This document shows positions 47,649 to 59,329 of a DNA stretch of 64,000 bases, in pieces. The notes under the pieces are model-generated. The model saw only the letters and a program-made list of their open reading frames with translations, searched no databases and was not told the origin of the DNA. How positions within the stretch are numbered: the stretch's first letter is position 1; each line of letters begins with the position of its first letter. The DNA comes from Cunninghamia lanceolata. Its lineage: Eukaryota > Streptophyta > Pinopsida > Cupressales > Cupressaceae. The stretch is from the NCBI GenBank assembly GCA_027924645.1, contig BSBN01000213.1, forward strand, positions 35,342,501 through 35,406,500. The letters run 5' to 3'. The position numbers and the translations under genes are program-made.

Positions 47649-48512
47649 TTGTCACCTTCTCCGTCTAACTCCCATAAATACAATGTCATAGACCAACTTC
47701 GGAAAACTCCTGCTCACATAACTATCTTAGAGTTTTTGCATCTGTCTCCCTCCCACAAGGAAATTCTTGATAAAACCCTAGTGGAAACAACTATGCCCAC
47801 GAACCTGGCCCAGGAGAAGTTTCAAGCCATGGTAGGAAATCTAACCTCCTCTAGCACCCTATCATTTACTGAACAAGATGACCTATCAGTATCCCAACCC
47901 CATAACACACCCTTGCATATCATCTCCTTCATTCATAAACATCGTATCAAAAGAGTTCTTATTGATGGAGGAGCAGGTTTAAATATTTGCACGCTAAAGC
48001 TAGTCCTTACATTGGGGTTCTTAAAAAATGCAGTGGATCCAAGGAAAAATATCACGATAAAGGCCTATGATGAAGAAGAAAGAACTACTAAAGGAACAGT
48101 GGTGTTACTAATACAAATTAGACCAGTGATAAAGGATGTTGTTTGCCAAGTACTAGACAGGGAGCTAGCCTATAACATCCTCCTAGGTAGACCCTGGATT
48201 CGTGCCATGAAAGTGGTGCCTTCTACCTACCACCAATGCATCAAATTTCCTCATAACGACAAACAGATCACCATCCAAGGTGATTTGGATCCTTTTCAAC
48301 ATTGCAACTCTATCCACTCAAAGCTTGATTGCATCATCCCCAATAATAGAGCTTCCACATCCCCCATCTCACAACGTGATTCTACCTCTAAAGCTTTCTC
48401 TTCCAAGCCCAAAGAGAAAAAAATGACAATCAAAGAAACAAGGGTAGGGGAATACTCCATCGAGCACAACCTCAACTTAGCCAAAATGCCTACTCCAAGA
48501 TCCTTTGGGTGA
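47649..48512 (+). pseudogene. Aspartic protease of the plus-strand Tat-like element
   Basis: In frame with gag. HRIKRVLIDGGAGLNICTL carries the active-site Asp in the DGG form often seen in this lineage, and ELAYNILLGRPWIRAM is the conserved C-terminal retropepsin-like motif. The frame is open for 287 codons and ends with TGA after PRSFG; the same frame continues to the RT segment at 48786. Confidence 0.85.
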
Positions 48513-48785
48513 CCTACACCTTTTCCAAAAACATCTACTCCTCCTGAACCTCCCATAGCTCCCTTTGTAAAATGGGGGACCCTATCAGATGAAATTGAGA
48601 AAAGAGACGTCTTGCAATGGCTCTACATAGAGGAAGATAACACACAACAAGAACCACCTAAGCTCCTAACGGAAATCTATGGGTGTGGTGAGTCTATCTT
48701 ACACATAATGGGTTATGAAGGACAAGGTCCCATTGGCCTAAGAAAATAAGGAATTATAGAACCCATCCAACCCTCCTCATCCTCA

Positions 48786-50771
48786 TTGGAAAGAAATACA
48801 ATAGGGCTAGGATACAAGGACAAAGGTAAGGCTAAAACCAATGCTTGTTTTGTGGAGCAGATCCATACCCTCCAAGAAGATAGTGACACAGAATCTAACA
48901 AATATGAGTGGGAGGAACTCACAGAGCACTCCTATGAGGACAAAGGAGTTGACACCATTCAAACCTATAGCCCCTACCATGAGGGACAAATGCTAACGCA
49001 TAGACCATTAGAGTGTGATTCACCAACTCCTGAGAGTACAACTTTTGAGGAAGGTCAGAGTTCCAAAGCGATAAACAATCTTGAGGAAAGTACCATTCTA
49101 GATCCTATCCCTATCAATCCAAACCCTACTTATGTATCCATCCAAACTATCACACCCAACGAATCAAATCTACCCTCTGATCCCCTCCCCCTTGTGCATC
49201 CTGAACTTATCGACTGGGATTTACGAGGAACCCCGCAACTAGACATGTTCCAAAATGATGATGCCTATATTGACTTCATGGAAATTAGGGACCACCTACC
49301 TATAGGAGATCATAAAGCTAGCTTCGCCATTGAACTCAACACCGTGGCTTATTTTGGAGAGGGTGCCAAGCCTTCCAGTCGCAAAAACATAAAAATAAAA
49401 ACTGGATTTGATGGTGAAAACCACTCTACGACAGTACTAGATCCCACAATAGTAAAAAGAAAGGACACATCAGATGGTGAAAACCTCTCTAAGACACTAG
49501 ATGATGGAAGGCTTGACACTCTCCCCAATGACATGTACCAGGAGAAGTCTCAGATTGTCATGGAACTTACAAAACCTATCAACATTGGAATAGAGAACAA
49601 TCCTAAGACCATTCACTTTGCAAAATCTCTATCTCCACCAAAAAATACCAAATTTGTACCATTCTTCAAGAAAAAGCAAGTCAACTTTGCTTGGTCATAT
49701 GCAGATATGCCTAGTTTAGAACCAGATTTGATCCTACATCATCTTCCACTAGATCCAGGAGTCAAACTAGTCAAGCAGAAGCTCAAGAAAATGCATCCAT
49801 ACATTGCATTACTGGTAAAAGAGGAACTCAAGAAACTATCGGATCTAGGGTTCATCAAGGTAATTGACTATCCAGAGTGGGTATCCAACATAGTACCAAT
49901 ATCCAAACTTGATGGCAGAGTCAGATTGTGCAATGATTTCTGAGATCTAAACAAGGCTTTCCGCAAGGATGACTTTCCATTAACTAATATTGATATCATA
50001 GTCGACTTGACAACAAGACATACCATGTTATCTCTTATGGATGGCTTCTCTGGATACAATCTGATTAGGATAGCACTAGAAGACCAACATAAAACATTTT
50101 TCACTTGTCCATGGGGTACCTTCTGTTGGAGCATCATGCCATTAGGGTTAAAGAACGCAGGGGCAACATATCAACGTGCTATGACCACTATCTTCCATGA
50201 TATGATGCACATCACAATGGAGGACTATGTAGATGACATCCTTGCAAAGTCACTAACAAGAGAATCCCACCTAGATATACTAGAGAAGGTCTTTTAGAGA
50301 CTAGAACACTTCAAATTCAGGTTGAACTCAAAGAAATGTGTGTTTGGAGTCACCCCTAGCAAGCTCTTAGGCTTCATTGTATCAGCAAATGGGATCGAAG
50401 TAGATCCTGCCAAAGTTAAAGTTATCATGGAAATACCACCGCCAAAGAACATCACTCAACTGCGGTCTCTACAGGGCAAGTTACAGGCAATTCGTTGGTT
50501 CATCTCACAACTGGCAGACAAGTGTCAATCTTTTACTCACCTATTACACAAAAACATACCATTTCAGTGGGATGAAAAGTGTGAGAAAGCATTTTACAAG
50601 TTAAAGGAATACCTCATGAATCCACCTATTCTAATGCCACCTATCCAAGGTAAGCTTTTGTATCTATATGTATCTGCTACGCCAACAACTCTCGGAGCCC
50701 TATTAGCACAACATGATTATGAAGACAAAGAAAGGGCTATCTACTACATCAATCACAGTATGAGTTCTTAG
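48786..50771 (+). pseudogene. Reverse transcriptase and N-terminal half of RNase H
   Basis: A 300-codon variable linker precedes the RT, which starts near 49700 (LHHLPLDPGVKLVKQK). Motifs: RLCNDF*DLN (TGA at Arg), LMDGFSGYNLIRIA, MPLGLKNAGATYQRAM, MEDYVDDILAKS with the YVDD site, then the thumb. RNase H begins LLYLYVSATPTTLGALLAQHD and stops at HYINHSMSS-like sequence; the second half and any downstream RNase H are missing, because the next recognisable sequence is already the front of integrase. The first RNase H Asp is replaced (YVSAT). Confidence 0.9.
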
Positions 50772-52100
50772 TTGAGTCAGTTATGCAACCAGCTTATGAT
50801 ATCCCTGAAACACACTCCATTTGCCTCTTAGTCAGATCTGATTCACCCTTGTATGGTAAGATTTACACTTACCTCAAGGATAACACCCTACCACCTGACT
50901 TGTCTACCAACCAATGCTAAACCTTCATTTGCCAAACCTCCCGTTACACCATTATCGCTAATACCCAATACTAATGACGTCTGGATGGTACTTTACTCTG
51001 ATGTTTAGAACACGAAGAATCTTAAACCACCTTATGAGACGTACATGAAGGAATTTGCAGAACACACTCTAGTGGTCCTTTAGCTAAGAAACTCATGCAT
51101 TTAGGATACTATTGGCCGAACATAGAAACTAATTCATATCAGTTTATGAAGAAATGTAAGCAGTTCCAGATACATGGTAACCTCATCCATGCACCAGCTC
51201 AAGAGCTGCGACCTTTAACGACACCTTGGCCCTTTTGTCAATGGGGACTTGACTTTGTGGGAAAAATTCACCCTCCATCATCTAATGGCCACAAGTTCAT
51301 AATAACTAAAAATGAATATTTTACCAAGTGGATTGAAGCCGTTCCACTCACAAATGTCACAAGCAAATAGATTGCTTCCTTCATCCTCAATTACCTCATT
51401 TGCAAATACAAAATTCCCTCATCCCTCGTCACGGATAATAGAAGACCTTTCAAGAACCAGGATGTCCAAGAGCTTTGTGACAAATTCAAAATCCAACACC
51501 ATTTCTCCACCCCCTACTATCCACAAGGTAATGGCCAAGCAGAGGCATCTAACAAAACAATCTTGAAAATCCTCAAGAAAAATGTCAACGAGATTGGCCG
51601 TGATTGGCACATACAACTCAATCCTGCTCTGTGGGCCTATCGAACTAGTATACGCACTCCCATAGGTGCTACCCCATATGCCCTTGTATATGGATTAGAA
51701 GCCATTTTGCCCATCGAGGTTGAGTTACCATCTCTAAGGGTGTCATTAAAAGGTCTTATTACTGATGAAGACTACAGAGTTTCCAGATTGCAAGAGTTAG
51801 AACTATTGGAGGAGAAATGGTAGAACACCTTCAACCATCTCAAGGCATACTAGAAAAGGATGTCACAAAGCTACAACCACAGAGTCCATCCAAGGGTATT
51901 CAATGTTGGTGATCTAGTGCTTAAGGAAAATCCCCGCAATCAACAGGATCGGGAAAAGAAAGGAAAATTTGAACCCAACTAGCTTGGTCCTTATGTAATC
52001 ATTGCTACTTATAGATTAGGAGCATATCAGTTGGCTACTTTAGAAGGTGAGCTATTCGATGACCCAATCAAAAGTATGCATCTTCACCAGTTCTATACCT
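50772..52100 (+). pseudogene. Integrase of the plus-strand Tat-like element
   Basis: Starts after the deletion with LYGKIYTYLKDNTLPPDLST, then RLDGTLL*CLEHEES in a shifted frame, and from 51095 GYYWPNIETN. The core has WGLDFVG, LVTDNRRPF and GNGQAEASNK, so all three acids are present, although Gly after TDN is Arg. Stops (TAG after VTSK, after EEKW and later) break it. The C-terminus ends FDDPIKSMHLHQFYT near 52100. Confidence 0.9.
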
Positions 52101-52224
52101 AGAGAACCCCAATGTAAGGGGAGAGCATAAAAACATTAAAAACCAAAAAAAAAAGTGAAATTTAAAAAAAAAAATAGCAAAAAAAAATCAAAAAAATGGA
52201 AAATGACAAAAAAATCGTCCTTTG

Positions 52225-52346
52225 GTGAAAACCTGTTAAACAGGCGCCTTGGATAGATACCATGATGAAAACTTGGCAAACAAGCGTCATGTGTATTTTG
52301 GCTCCCATGCAATAAAAGCAAAGTAGTGAAAACCTGGCAAACAGGC
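52225..52346 (+). repeat. Three copies of a GAAAACCTGGCAAACAGG motif
   Basis: At 52225-52244, 52264-52283 and 52327-52346, in the 3' untranslated part of the Tat-like element after an A-rich tract (52140-52215). Confidence 0.75.
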
Positions 52347-52581
52347 TCTCTCTGCGATGCAAACCGCTTCCTCCATCTTTGGGAAACCAATCACCTTGTG
52401 TCATTTCTTCCCACAGTTATCCATTATCCAATCATGCCAGTTTCACGATAAACACCTTGCATAACCAAAATGATGACCTATCATGGCTTGATACTCTATA
52501 ACCATTGTCACCTTAATACCTAATGTTGTCAAAGTACCATATCCATAGTTTCAGCATATCTTAGTGTCTATCGTCAGTATT

Positions 52582-52795
52582 AGGGTTCACCCCAAACTAC
52601 ATTGCCTCTGCATCGTCGCGTAGGCAAGGCCATTATCAATGCACCCCCAAGGCTCCACTTCTCATCCATTCCATCATGTTTCGTTTGTCCTTCTATCTAT
52701 CTAAGTCCACACCATTTCTTATCGACTAGGTCTTAGGTCCATCAGGGTTCACCTTGAACTACGTTGCCTCTGCGTCGTCATGTAGGCAAGGCCAT
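52582..52795 (+). repeat. Two 52-53-bp copies, 162 bp apart
   Basis: 52582-52634 and 52744-52795 share AGGGTTCACC, TTGCCTCTGC, and TAGGCAAGGCCATT. Non-coding 3' region of the element. Confidence 0.75.
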
Positions 52796-52799
52796 TTAG

Positions 52800-53726
52800 A
52801 AATGAGCCCCCGAGACACTAGGTCAGTCTCTTAGGGTCCATTTCACCAATAAGGATTGTGGAGACTCTCACCAGGCAAGCAAGTGCAACAAAGCATGCTT
52901 CCAAAATATAAATTTTGATGCAAGACATCAACCTATCCAAAGAAAAAAAACAAGTACCTAAACACTCAAAATGATTTTATCTAAATTATGGCAAGAAGAC
53001 ACATCTAATGCAAGAATGTTTTGTGTTTGTGAGCAGGTTAACTTACAAAGTCCTAATTTTTGTTATCATGTCTTTCCACACTACTCAAGGATGTCAAAAA
53101 CTAGAGATGCTATGATGGGGGCATGATTATCTTTTTTTGTTTGCTGTTTGTAGATTGATCTTTAGTAATGTGATGACTTTTGTCTAACTACATGATCAGC
53201 AAAAGATCATCGAGGACTCCAGAGGTCTAAACATGAAAAGGGGCAATCCTTGTCTGTTGAAACACAAGAAATACTTAGGTCATCTAGATTCAATTTTGAC
53301 TAGATGCTTGTATTAACTTGCTAAATCAAAATCCATGTAAGCGATGCTTAGGTCATCTCAGTTCAATTATACCTAAATGCTTGTATTTTCTTACAACATT
53401 TCAAAAACACAAAAATACCAAAAAAAAGCCCAATGATGAAATAAGCACTTTAAAATACTTGCAATATCAAGATGGCAAAACCATTCTCATCCAGAAAGCA
53501 TCCACGAAGCATCCATATCCCATGCAATAAAGATCCAAAATGCAGAGTATCAATGTTTTACAAATAAAAGCTTGTGAGTCCTTATGTTGGGTCACTCTTC
53601 TGTCAAGATTCTCCTTCTGTCTTTCTTTGTGTCTATCATTGTGTCATTTCTGTGTCAATTGCGTACACTTGGACATAACAAAAACATGGCATAAGTTGCA
53701 TATCATATCACATGAGATAGTCATTT
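52800..53726. other. No gene; 3' part of the element and junction with Copia
   Basis: A duplicated phrase (CTTAGGTCATCT..TTCAATT.T..CTAGATGCTTGTATT) lies at 53275 and 53349. Nothing else recognised. Confidence 0.4.
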
Positions 53727-54775
53727 TGTTGGGAATTAAGGTGTCTCAACCTTGGTAATTCCTTGTATTATTTCATTGTATTTATTTATTTATTGCCTAT
53801 TGTATAATTTGGATGCAAATCCTATGTTGTCATATTGTGGGAGTTGGCACGGTGATGTGTCATTCTACATGGCATATGACCACATGTAATTTTGTCCTCA
53901 CATGAGAAGATAAGCATCCCACTTAGTGGTAGGAATATTTTTCCATGTGTCGGCATCTTGGATGTTATGTAAGGGAATGTTGACTATAACGGTCATGACA
54001 AATTCCTATGATGAAGTTATGACATGTAAGAGTCAGAAATAGAAGCTTGTAAGATAGGTGAAGACATGTGTTGAGAAGCATCTTTGAAAAAGGCATCTTT
54101 GGGTGCCCCAAGGTGGACTATGACATGTTGTAAGAGAATATGCTATTTATAGCCTGTGTATGATAGATTCTCTTACAGCTGTAAGTTGTAACTGCTATGA
54201 TAGATTCTATGATGGTCATAAGAGTCGTAAGGGCATCTGTCATAGCCCATTTTAGAAATAGGTGACCTCTTTGGGATGGGGGGTGTGGAAAAGTATCAGA
54301 AGCATCTTACAATGTTGACCAAGTGTCCATAGGTGTGGGTTTAGGGCCATGAGGCCAAGTTGGACGCCCATTCCAAGATAGAGGCAATTTTGCCTTGTAT
54401 TTTCTATATAAATAGGTGCTTGGAGGAGGAGTTGCATTATGTGATTGATAGGTATTGTTATGTTGCTAGATTGACTCCAAAAATGAGTGTCGAAGACTAT
54501 TGAGAGCTTGCATTGCAAGTGTATTGTAAACCATATTTAGTTTTGATAATACATTGTGCAGGTTTTCTAGTGTGGGATTTTTTACCCGATAAGGGTTTTC
54601 CCACATTATATCTTGTCTCTCTTCTTCTGTCTTCTTTTTGGTTCTATGTATTGCTGCAATATCTCTATTATATGTTTCATGTTGCTATAATTGTAAATAT
54701 TAAATTGAATTTGCATAGCCCTACCCTCATTAGATTAGTGTAGGAAGCGATTTCCGCACACCTACCTTCCTTTCA
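53727..54775 (+). repeat. 5' LTR of the Copia element (1,049 bp)
   Basis: TGTTGGGAATTAAGGTGTC at the left, CCTTTCA at the right, two bases before the primer site. Related at its start to the Copia LTR at 8954. Confidence 0.88.
54405..54415 (+). promoter_or_regulatory. LTR TATA box
   Basis: TATATAAATAG, 371 bases before the LTR end, a good match to the plant TATA consensus. Confidence 0.7.
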
Positions 54776-54777
54776 GT

Positions 54778-54789
54778 TGGTATCAGAGC
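54778..54789 (+). other. Primer binding site (initiator Met tRNA)
   Basis: TGGTATCAGAGC, the canonical plant Copia primer site. Confidence 0.93.
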
Positions 54790-54889
54790 TTAATCACCTT
54801 TGGTCCTAGTTGGGTAGGGGTTTATTGAGCTGATCTTAAGTTGAGTGGGAGTTTGTATAGAGTATTCTAAATCTTATTGCAGCAAGGAG

Positions 54890-55639
54890 ATGGCAAGCAC
54901 ATCTGGAAGGATAGAGGTGGAGAAAATCAATGGCACTAATTTCGAGCTATGGAAGCTCAAGATGGAAGACATGCTTGTTGATTGAGACATCTAGGAAACT
55001 ATTAGTGGCACAAAACTAGCTGCTATGGAACAAGATGATTGGGATCTCAAAGATTAGAAGGGTAAGGGTCTCATAAGACTTAGTCCTGTTGATTCTGTCC
55101 TGTTAAATGTCCATGAAGAAAATACTGCAAACTTGCTTTGGAAGAAGTTGGGAGATGTGTATCAGGCCAAGTCCCTGGTGAACAAACTTTTTCTGAGAAA
55201 GAAGTTGTATTCTCTGAAGATGGAGGATGGAGGATCTATTGTAGATCACCTGAATGCCTTTAACATGTTAATTGCACAATTGACATCAGTTGGTGTGAAG
55301 ATGGAGGAGGAGGATCATTGCATGACCTTGCTTTGTTCTTTGCTAGACTTGTGGGATCATCTTGTGATGGCTATCAGGAGCACCACATCCACTTTCACAA
55401 TGCATGAAGTGGTATCTTCTCTACTATCTGAAGAGATGCAGAAAAGGAGAAAATCTTCTGAGGTAGCCAAAGAGGCTCTTATGGTTCATGGAAGACCCAA
55501 GGAGAAAGGGAAAAAGAAAGACAAGAATGTTGATAAGGGCAGATCCAAATCTCTTGGAAAGTCCAAGGCTCTCTATTGGAACTATGGTAAATCTGGTCAT
55601 TTCTGAAAGGAATGTAACGAGGAAAAGAAAAAGAAGAAG
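54890..55639 (+). pseudogene. Copia Gag, broken
   Basis: ATG 54890 starts ASTSGRIEVEKINGTNFELWKLKMEDML-type sequence, then TGA (Arg) and TAG (Trp) in D*DI*ETISG. From 55133 the frame is open: VYQAKSLVNKLFLRKKLYSLKM, VDHLNAFNMLIAQL, LLCSLLDLWDHLV. The zinc knuckle is ruined: in YWNYGKSGHF*KEC the first two Cys are Tyr (TGT to TAT) and Arg is TGA. A Lys-rich stretch precedes the protease. Confidence 0.9.
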
Positions 55640-55828
55640 ATGAAGCCAGATTTGGATTTTGACAAGTCACAAGATGATGGTGATGCTTTCATCGTAGCCT
55701 TGGCAACCCATGCATCTGATGATGTGTGGCTGATTGATTCTGGTGCATCATTCCACATGACCTCACACCAAGATTGGTTTACTAAGTATGAGGAGTTCGA
55801 TGGTGGAAGGGTGTATGACGCAAAGTGA
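55640..55828 (+). pseudogene. Copia aspartic protease, truncated
   Basis: DVWLIDSGASFHMTSHQDWF has the complete active site (DSGAS) and FTKYEEFDGGRVY follows; after VYDAK the similarity stops at TGA. Continuous in frame with Gag. Confidence 0.85.
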
Positions 55829-55829
55829 G

Positions 55830-57640
55830 GAGAGTACAGTGGAAGCACAATCAAAATAGTTCCTTCTGTCAATATCAGCAAGAACATACAAATGTCTCAC
55901 CAAAATCTTCTATACATCGGCCACACCTTATACCATCGGTTCACTCAAGAATTCTCCCACCGATGCACCACTCACACTGATGACTTATCACTATCACTTA
56001 GACTTCCTACCATCGGCGTAGCTTTCTTCTCATCTTCTGATGATAAGACTCATACCGATAAACTCTCTATCAGTGACACTTTCAGTTGTCACCCTGATCA
56101 GCAGGAACATATACTATCAGCTTCACAATATTTCATTCACCCGATGCTTTTCTTACACCGATGTGCTTTCTATCGATGACACTCTACCTTCACTGTGACT
56201 CCCAATACTTTTCCTGATGGGTTCTCCTCATACCGATGATTTCAGATTATATATGCAATTCCTAACCTTCTACCACCGGTCTCCCATTGTATCTTCATTT
56301 ACTTTGACCATCACCACCCATCACCCATTGTATCTTTTGAAATGTATGTTTAAATGTATATTCTGACATACATTTATTGACTTGCTTTTCTCGGTGGACT
56401 GAAAGGTTCTTACCTGTTGCGGCCGGTTAACACTTGTATCATGAACCTTTGTATGTTTCAACATAGATTTGTTACATACAATTGGAACATGCAATTGACA
56501 ACTCCCTATCACCGGTCCTCGTCACCTGCTATTATTGGTCATCCCTTGCATCCGCAGGCCAAAAACAACCCAACATATAAACTAACTACCACCTCAGCCA
56601 GTCCTCCTTTGTATCTTATGAAATGTATATTTTCATCGCCTCTTCACAACATACAACAGCAATATGCTATTGCAGTATACTCACAAACTGACACTCGAAT
56701 ACAATAGCGATATACACATACATTGTCTGCGACATACAATTGATGTATACATAGGAAATGTATTTCCTCATAAAATCTCGACATACACAAGGTTTAACAC
56801 AGCATATACTTTAGCGATATACACAAAGAAAGTACCTTCATACATTTGCGATATATACAGAAAATGTATATTCAGTGACCAATACAAACTTGACCCAAAC
56901 AAACTTTTATACATACCATTTTTTAACAGCAAATACACAGGGTGATGCTCGCATGTAAATGCAATAGTTTCACAAACTATCCCCGCATACAATTGATATA
57001 TATACATCAAATTTACATTTGAGTTTCTCACCGATGACCTCTGAAATGGATTCTGCAATTCCTATCCTACCATGCTTGTCAAACAAAAGAATGAAACAAA
57101 ATTGGAAAACTATTTTACAAGTCCATTCCACTGATTTCATAGAAATCCACCAGTGGAATGGATTTAATTATGTATCACAGCAACAGAATAACTAAATTAA
57201 ATACAAAGTAACTCTATACAAATAATATACAGAGAATAATGCGATATATAGAGAATTTACATAGAATCTAGATTTTTTAAGACACAGGATGACAAAATTT
57301 CTATTTCTTCTTTTTTTCAACTTTTTTGAACACCCCCGTATATTACAAAGGATTTACATTTTATATTTCTAAAAGGTGAGAGACCGACATTTTTTTCCTC
57401 TGTTTTTGGGTTTTTGATTTAACCAATATTATTAGCAGAAACCCTAATTAATCCCATGACATCTATTTTTCATAAGACAACAAAACTCCTAATGATAAGA
57501 CACATTGGTTTAACCCTTCACATCATCCAACATGTCTAAAATGTCAAATTTGATGTTTACAAACATGAAATGCCAACACAAAATGTTACATTTGACTTAG
57601 ACATAAAAATGCTACATAGTAACATGAAATGTCTAAAACA
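55830..57640 (-). repeat. LTR-like stretch rich in TGTAT/ATACA words
   Basis: No gene. It lies directly downstream of the chromovirus polyprotein on the minus strand, and TGTTTTAGACATTTCATG at 57640 could be the LTR start. 55.9-56.3 kb has repeated ACCGATGA words; 56.33-57.0 kb is crowded with TGTATGTTT and CATACAA motifs much like the LTR array of the 23-34 kb element. Its left end is not defined. Confidence 0.45.
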
Positions 57641-57650
57641 TAGTAAAACC

Positions 57651-59160
57651 TTATTGTGCATATTTATCCTGTTGAAGGGGTGCTCCTGCACCATACTCCC
57701 CGGGAGAAGAGATCTCAAGCCCACTTGAGATTAGAGTTTGAAGGTCTGCACCATGGTTTGTGATCTGATCTGCAGTCATCCAAATGGCTTCTGGATCAGG
57801 TTGTCCCTGCCAAGTTACCAAATACTCCATGTACTCTTTGTTTCTTGTCTTTTTGATCATTCTTGAGTCTAAGATATTCTTCAACTTTGGTGGAGCATGC
57901 TTAGGAATATCATCATTTGATGCATCCTATAATGGTTCTTGTTCTACATCTGCATGCTACTTGTATGGAGTTAAATCACATACATTGAAAATAGGTGACA
58001 ATCCAAGATCAGAAGGAAGTTGGATCTCATATGCATTATATCCATACTTCTTTAAAATCTGACATGGTCCAATCTTCCTCTGCATTCACTTGGTATACTT
58101 ACCTTTTGGGAGCCTGTCCTTCTTCAGATTAACCCACACCAAATCTGTAACATCAAACTGTAAATCTCTTTTCTTTTTGTCAGCATAGGTTTTGCACTTC
58201 AATGTGGTTTGTTGGAGTTGGTTCTTCACTTGATCATGTACTTCTTTGATGGCTGAAGCAAAAGCTTCTTCATCTACACTAATAGGCTCACCTATAGGCA
58301 GATCTCTCAGTTCTAGAATACCCCTTAGATGGATTCCATATACTATCTGAAAAGGTGACTTTCCTGTACTCCTATTGATGGTGTCATTATAAGAAAATTC
58401 TACTTGTGGGAGGATGTTATCCCATTTCTCTCCATGCTGCCTTGTTAAACACCTGAGTAAATTACCCAATGAACAGTTAACCACTTTAGTCTACCCATCT
58501 ATTTGAGGATGGTAGGCTGATGAGAAGGATAAGTTGGTTCCAAGCTTTTTCCAAAGAATCCTCCAAAAGTGGCCAATAAATTTTACATCTCTATCTGATA
58601 CTATACTCAAAGGCAAACCATGTATCCTTACTATCTCTTAGAAAAACAAATCAGCAACAGAGGAAGCATCACAAGTGGTTTTACATGGTAGGAAGTGTGC
58701 CATTTTACTAAATTTGTCTACTACCACAAAAACACTATCATATCCTTTTCTTGTTCTAGGAAAACCTAATACAAAATCCATGCTTATGCTCTCTCATGGC
58801 CTAGAAGGAATGGGTAATGGCTGATACAAACCTACATTTGTCGATCTCCCTTTGGCTTTCTGACATATTACACATGCCTCCACAAATCTTCTTACATCTG
58901 ATTGCAACTTAGGCCAATGGTAATGCCTCTTTACAAGATCAAGAGTTTTATCTAGACCAAAATGTTCTGCCATGGCCCCACAATGTTTCTCTTGAATAAT
59001 ATTCAGTCTCATAGAACATCTTGGAGTACAGAATTGTCCACCCTTGAAAAGTAATCCATCTTGGAGCAGAAATTTTGAGAACTCAACATGATATTTGTCT
59101 CCAAAAGAAGTACATATTGTTGTGCCTGGCACACACGCCCCATTCAAGAATGGAGACCCG
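57651..59160 (-). pseudogene. Chromovirus integrase and chromodomain
   Basis: 59147-58794 carries the zinc region (LLFKGGQFCTPRC, GAMAEHFGLDKTLDLV, CVICQKAKG) and the start of the core. Translation past the TGA continues [27 protein letters not shown] and then QIDG*TKVVN, where the catalytic Glu is Lys (AAA at 58485-58487) and Gln is TAG. 58484-58086 covers the core end (VEFSYNDTINRSTGKSPFQIVYG); 57884-57651 is the chromodomain (EYMEYLVTWQGQPDPEAIWMTADQI). The start of the polyprotein is absent to the right of 59160. Confidence 0.9.
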
Positions 59161-59329
59161 CCTTTTTTGTTTTGGCTAGAGAGTCATTTGATCTTCTGAT
59201 CTCCTAAGTGATTGTATGGTCAAAGAGCATTTTTGACCATGGTGAAAGATGATATTCAAAAATCACTTCAAAATCTGCTAGGATGAATTGTTACTTTCCC
59301 TTTGAGGACCTTGAATTGACCTTTTGTGC

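Larger units (their letters stand above)
42786..53150 (+). mobile_element. Tat-like Ty3/Gypsy retrotransposon, 3' LTR not found
   Basis: LTR (42786-43857), primer site (43862), 1.9-kb leader, then gag, protease, RT, partial RNase H and integrase on the plus strand. Gag through RNase H (45759-50771) lies in one frame broken only by stops. After the coding part comes about 1 kb of 3' sequence with short repeats and a purine tract GATGGGGGCA near 53114. The start is inserted in chromovirus integrase, with GTAGG (42781-42785) as the likely left target duplication. No second LTR is seen before the Copia LTR at 53727, so the right end is uncertain. Confidence 0.85.
53727..55830 (+). mobile_element. 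Truncated Ty1/Copia element (LTR, gag, protease start)
   Basis: LTR 53727-54775, primer site 54778, gag from 54890 and protease to 55828, all in one frame. The recognisable sequence stops inside the protease; integrase, RT, RNase H and a 3' LTR are absent. What follows is LTR-like sequence of another element, whose insertion or a deletion probably removed the rest. Confidence 0.85.
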
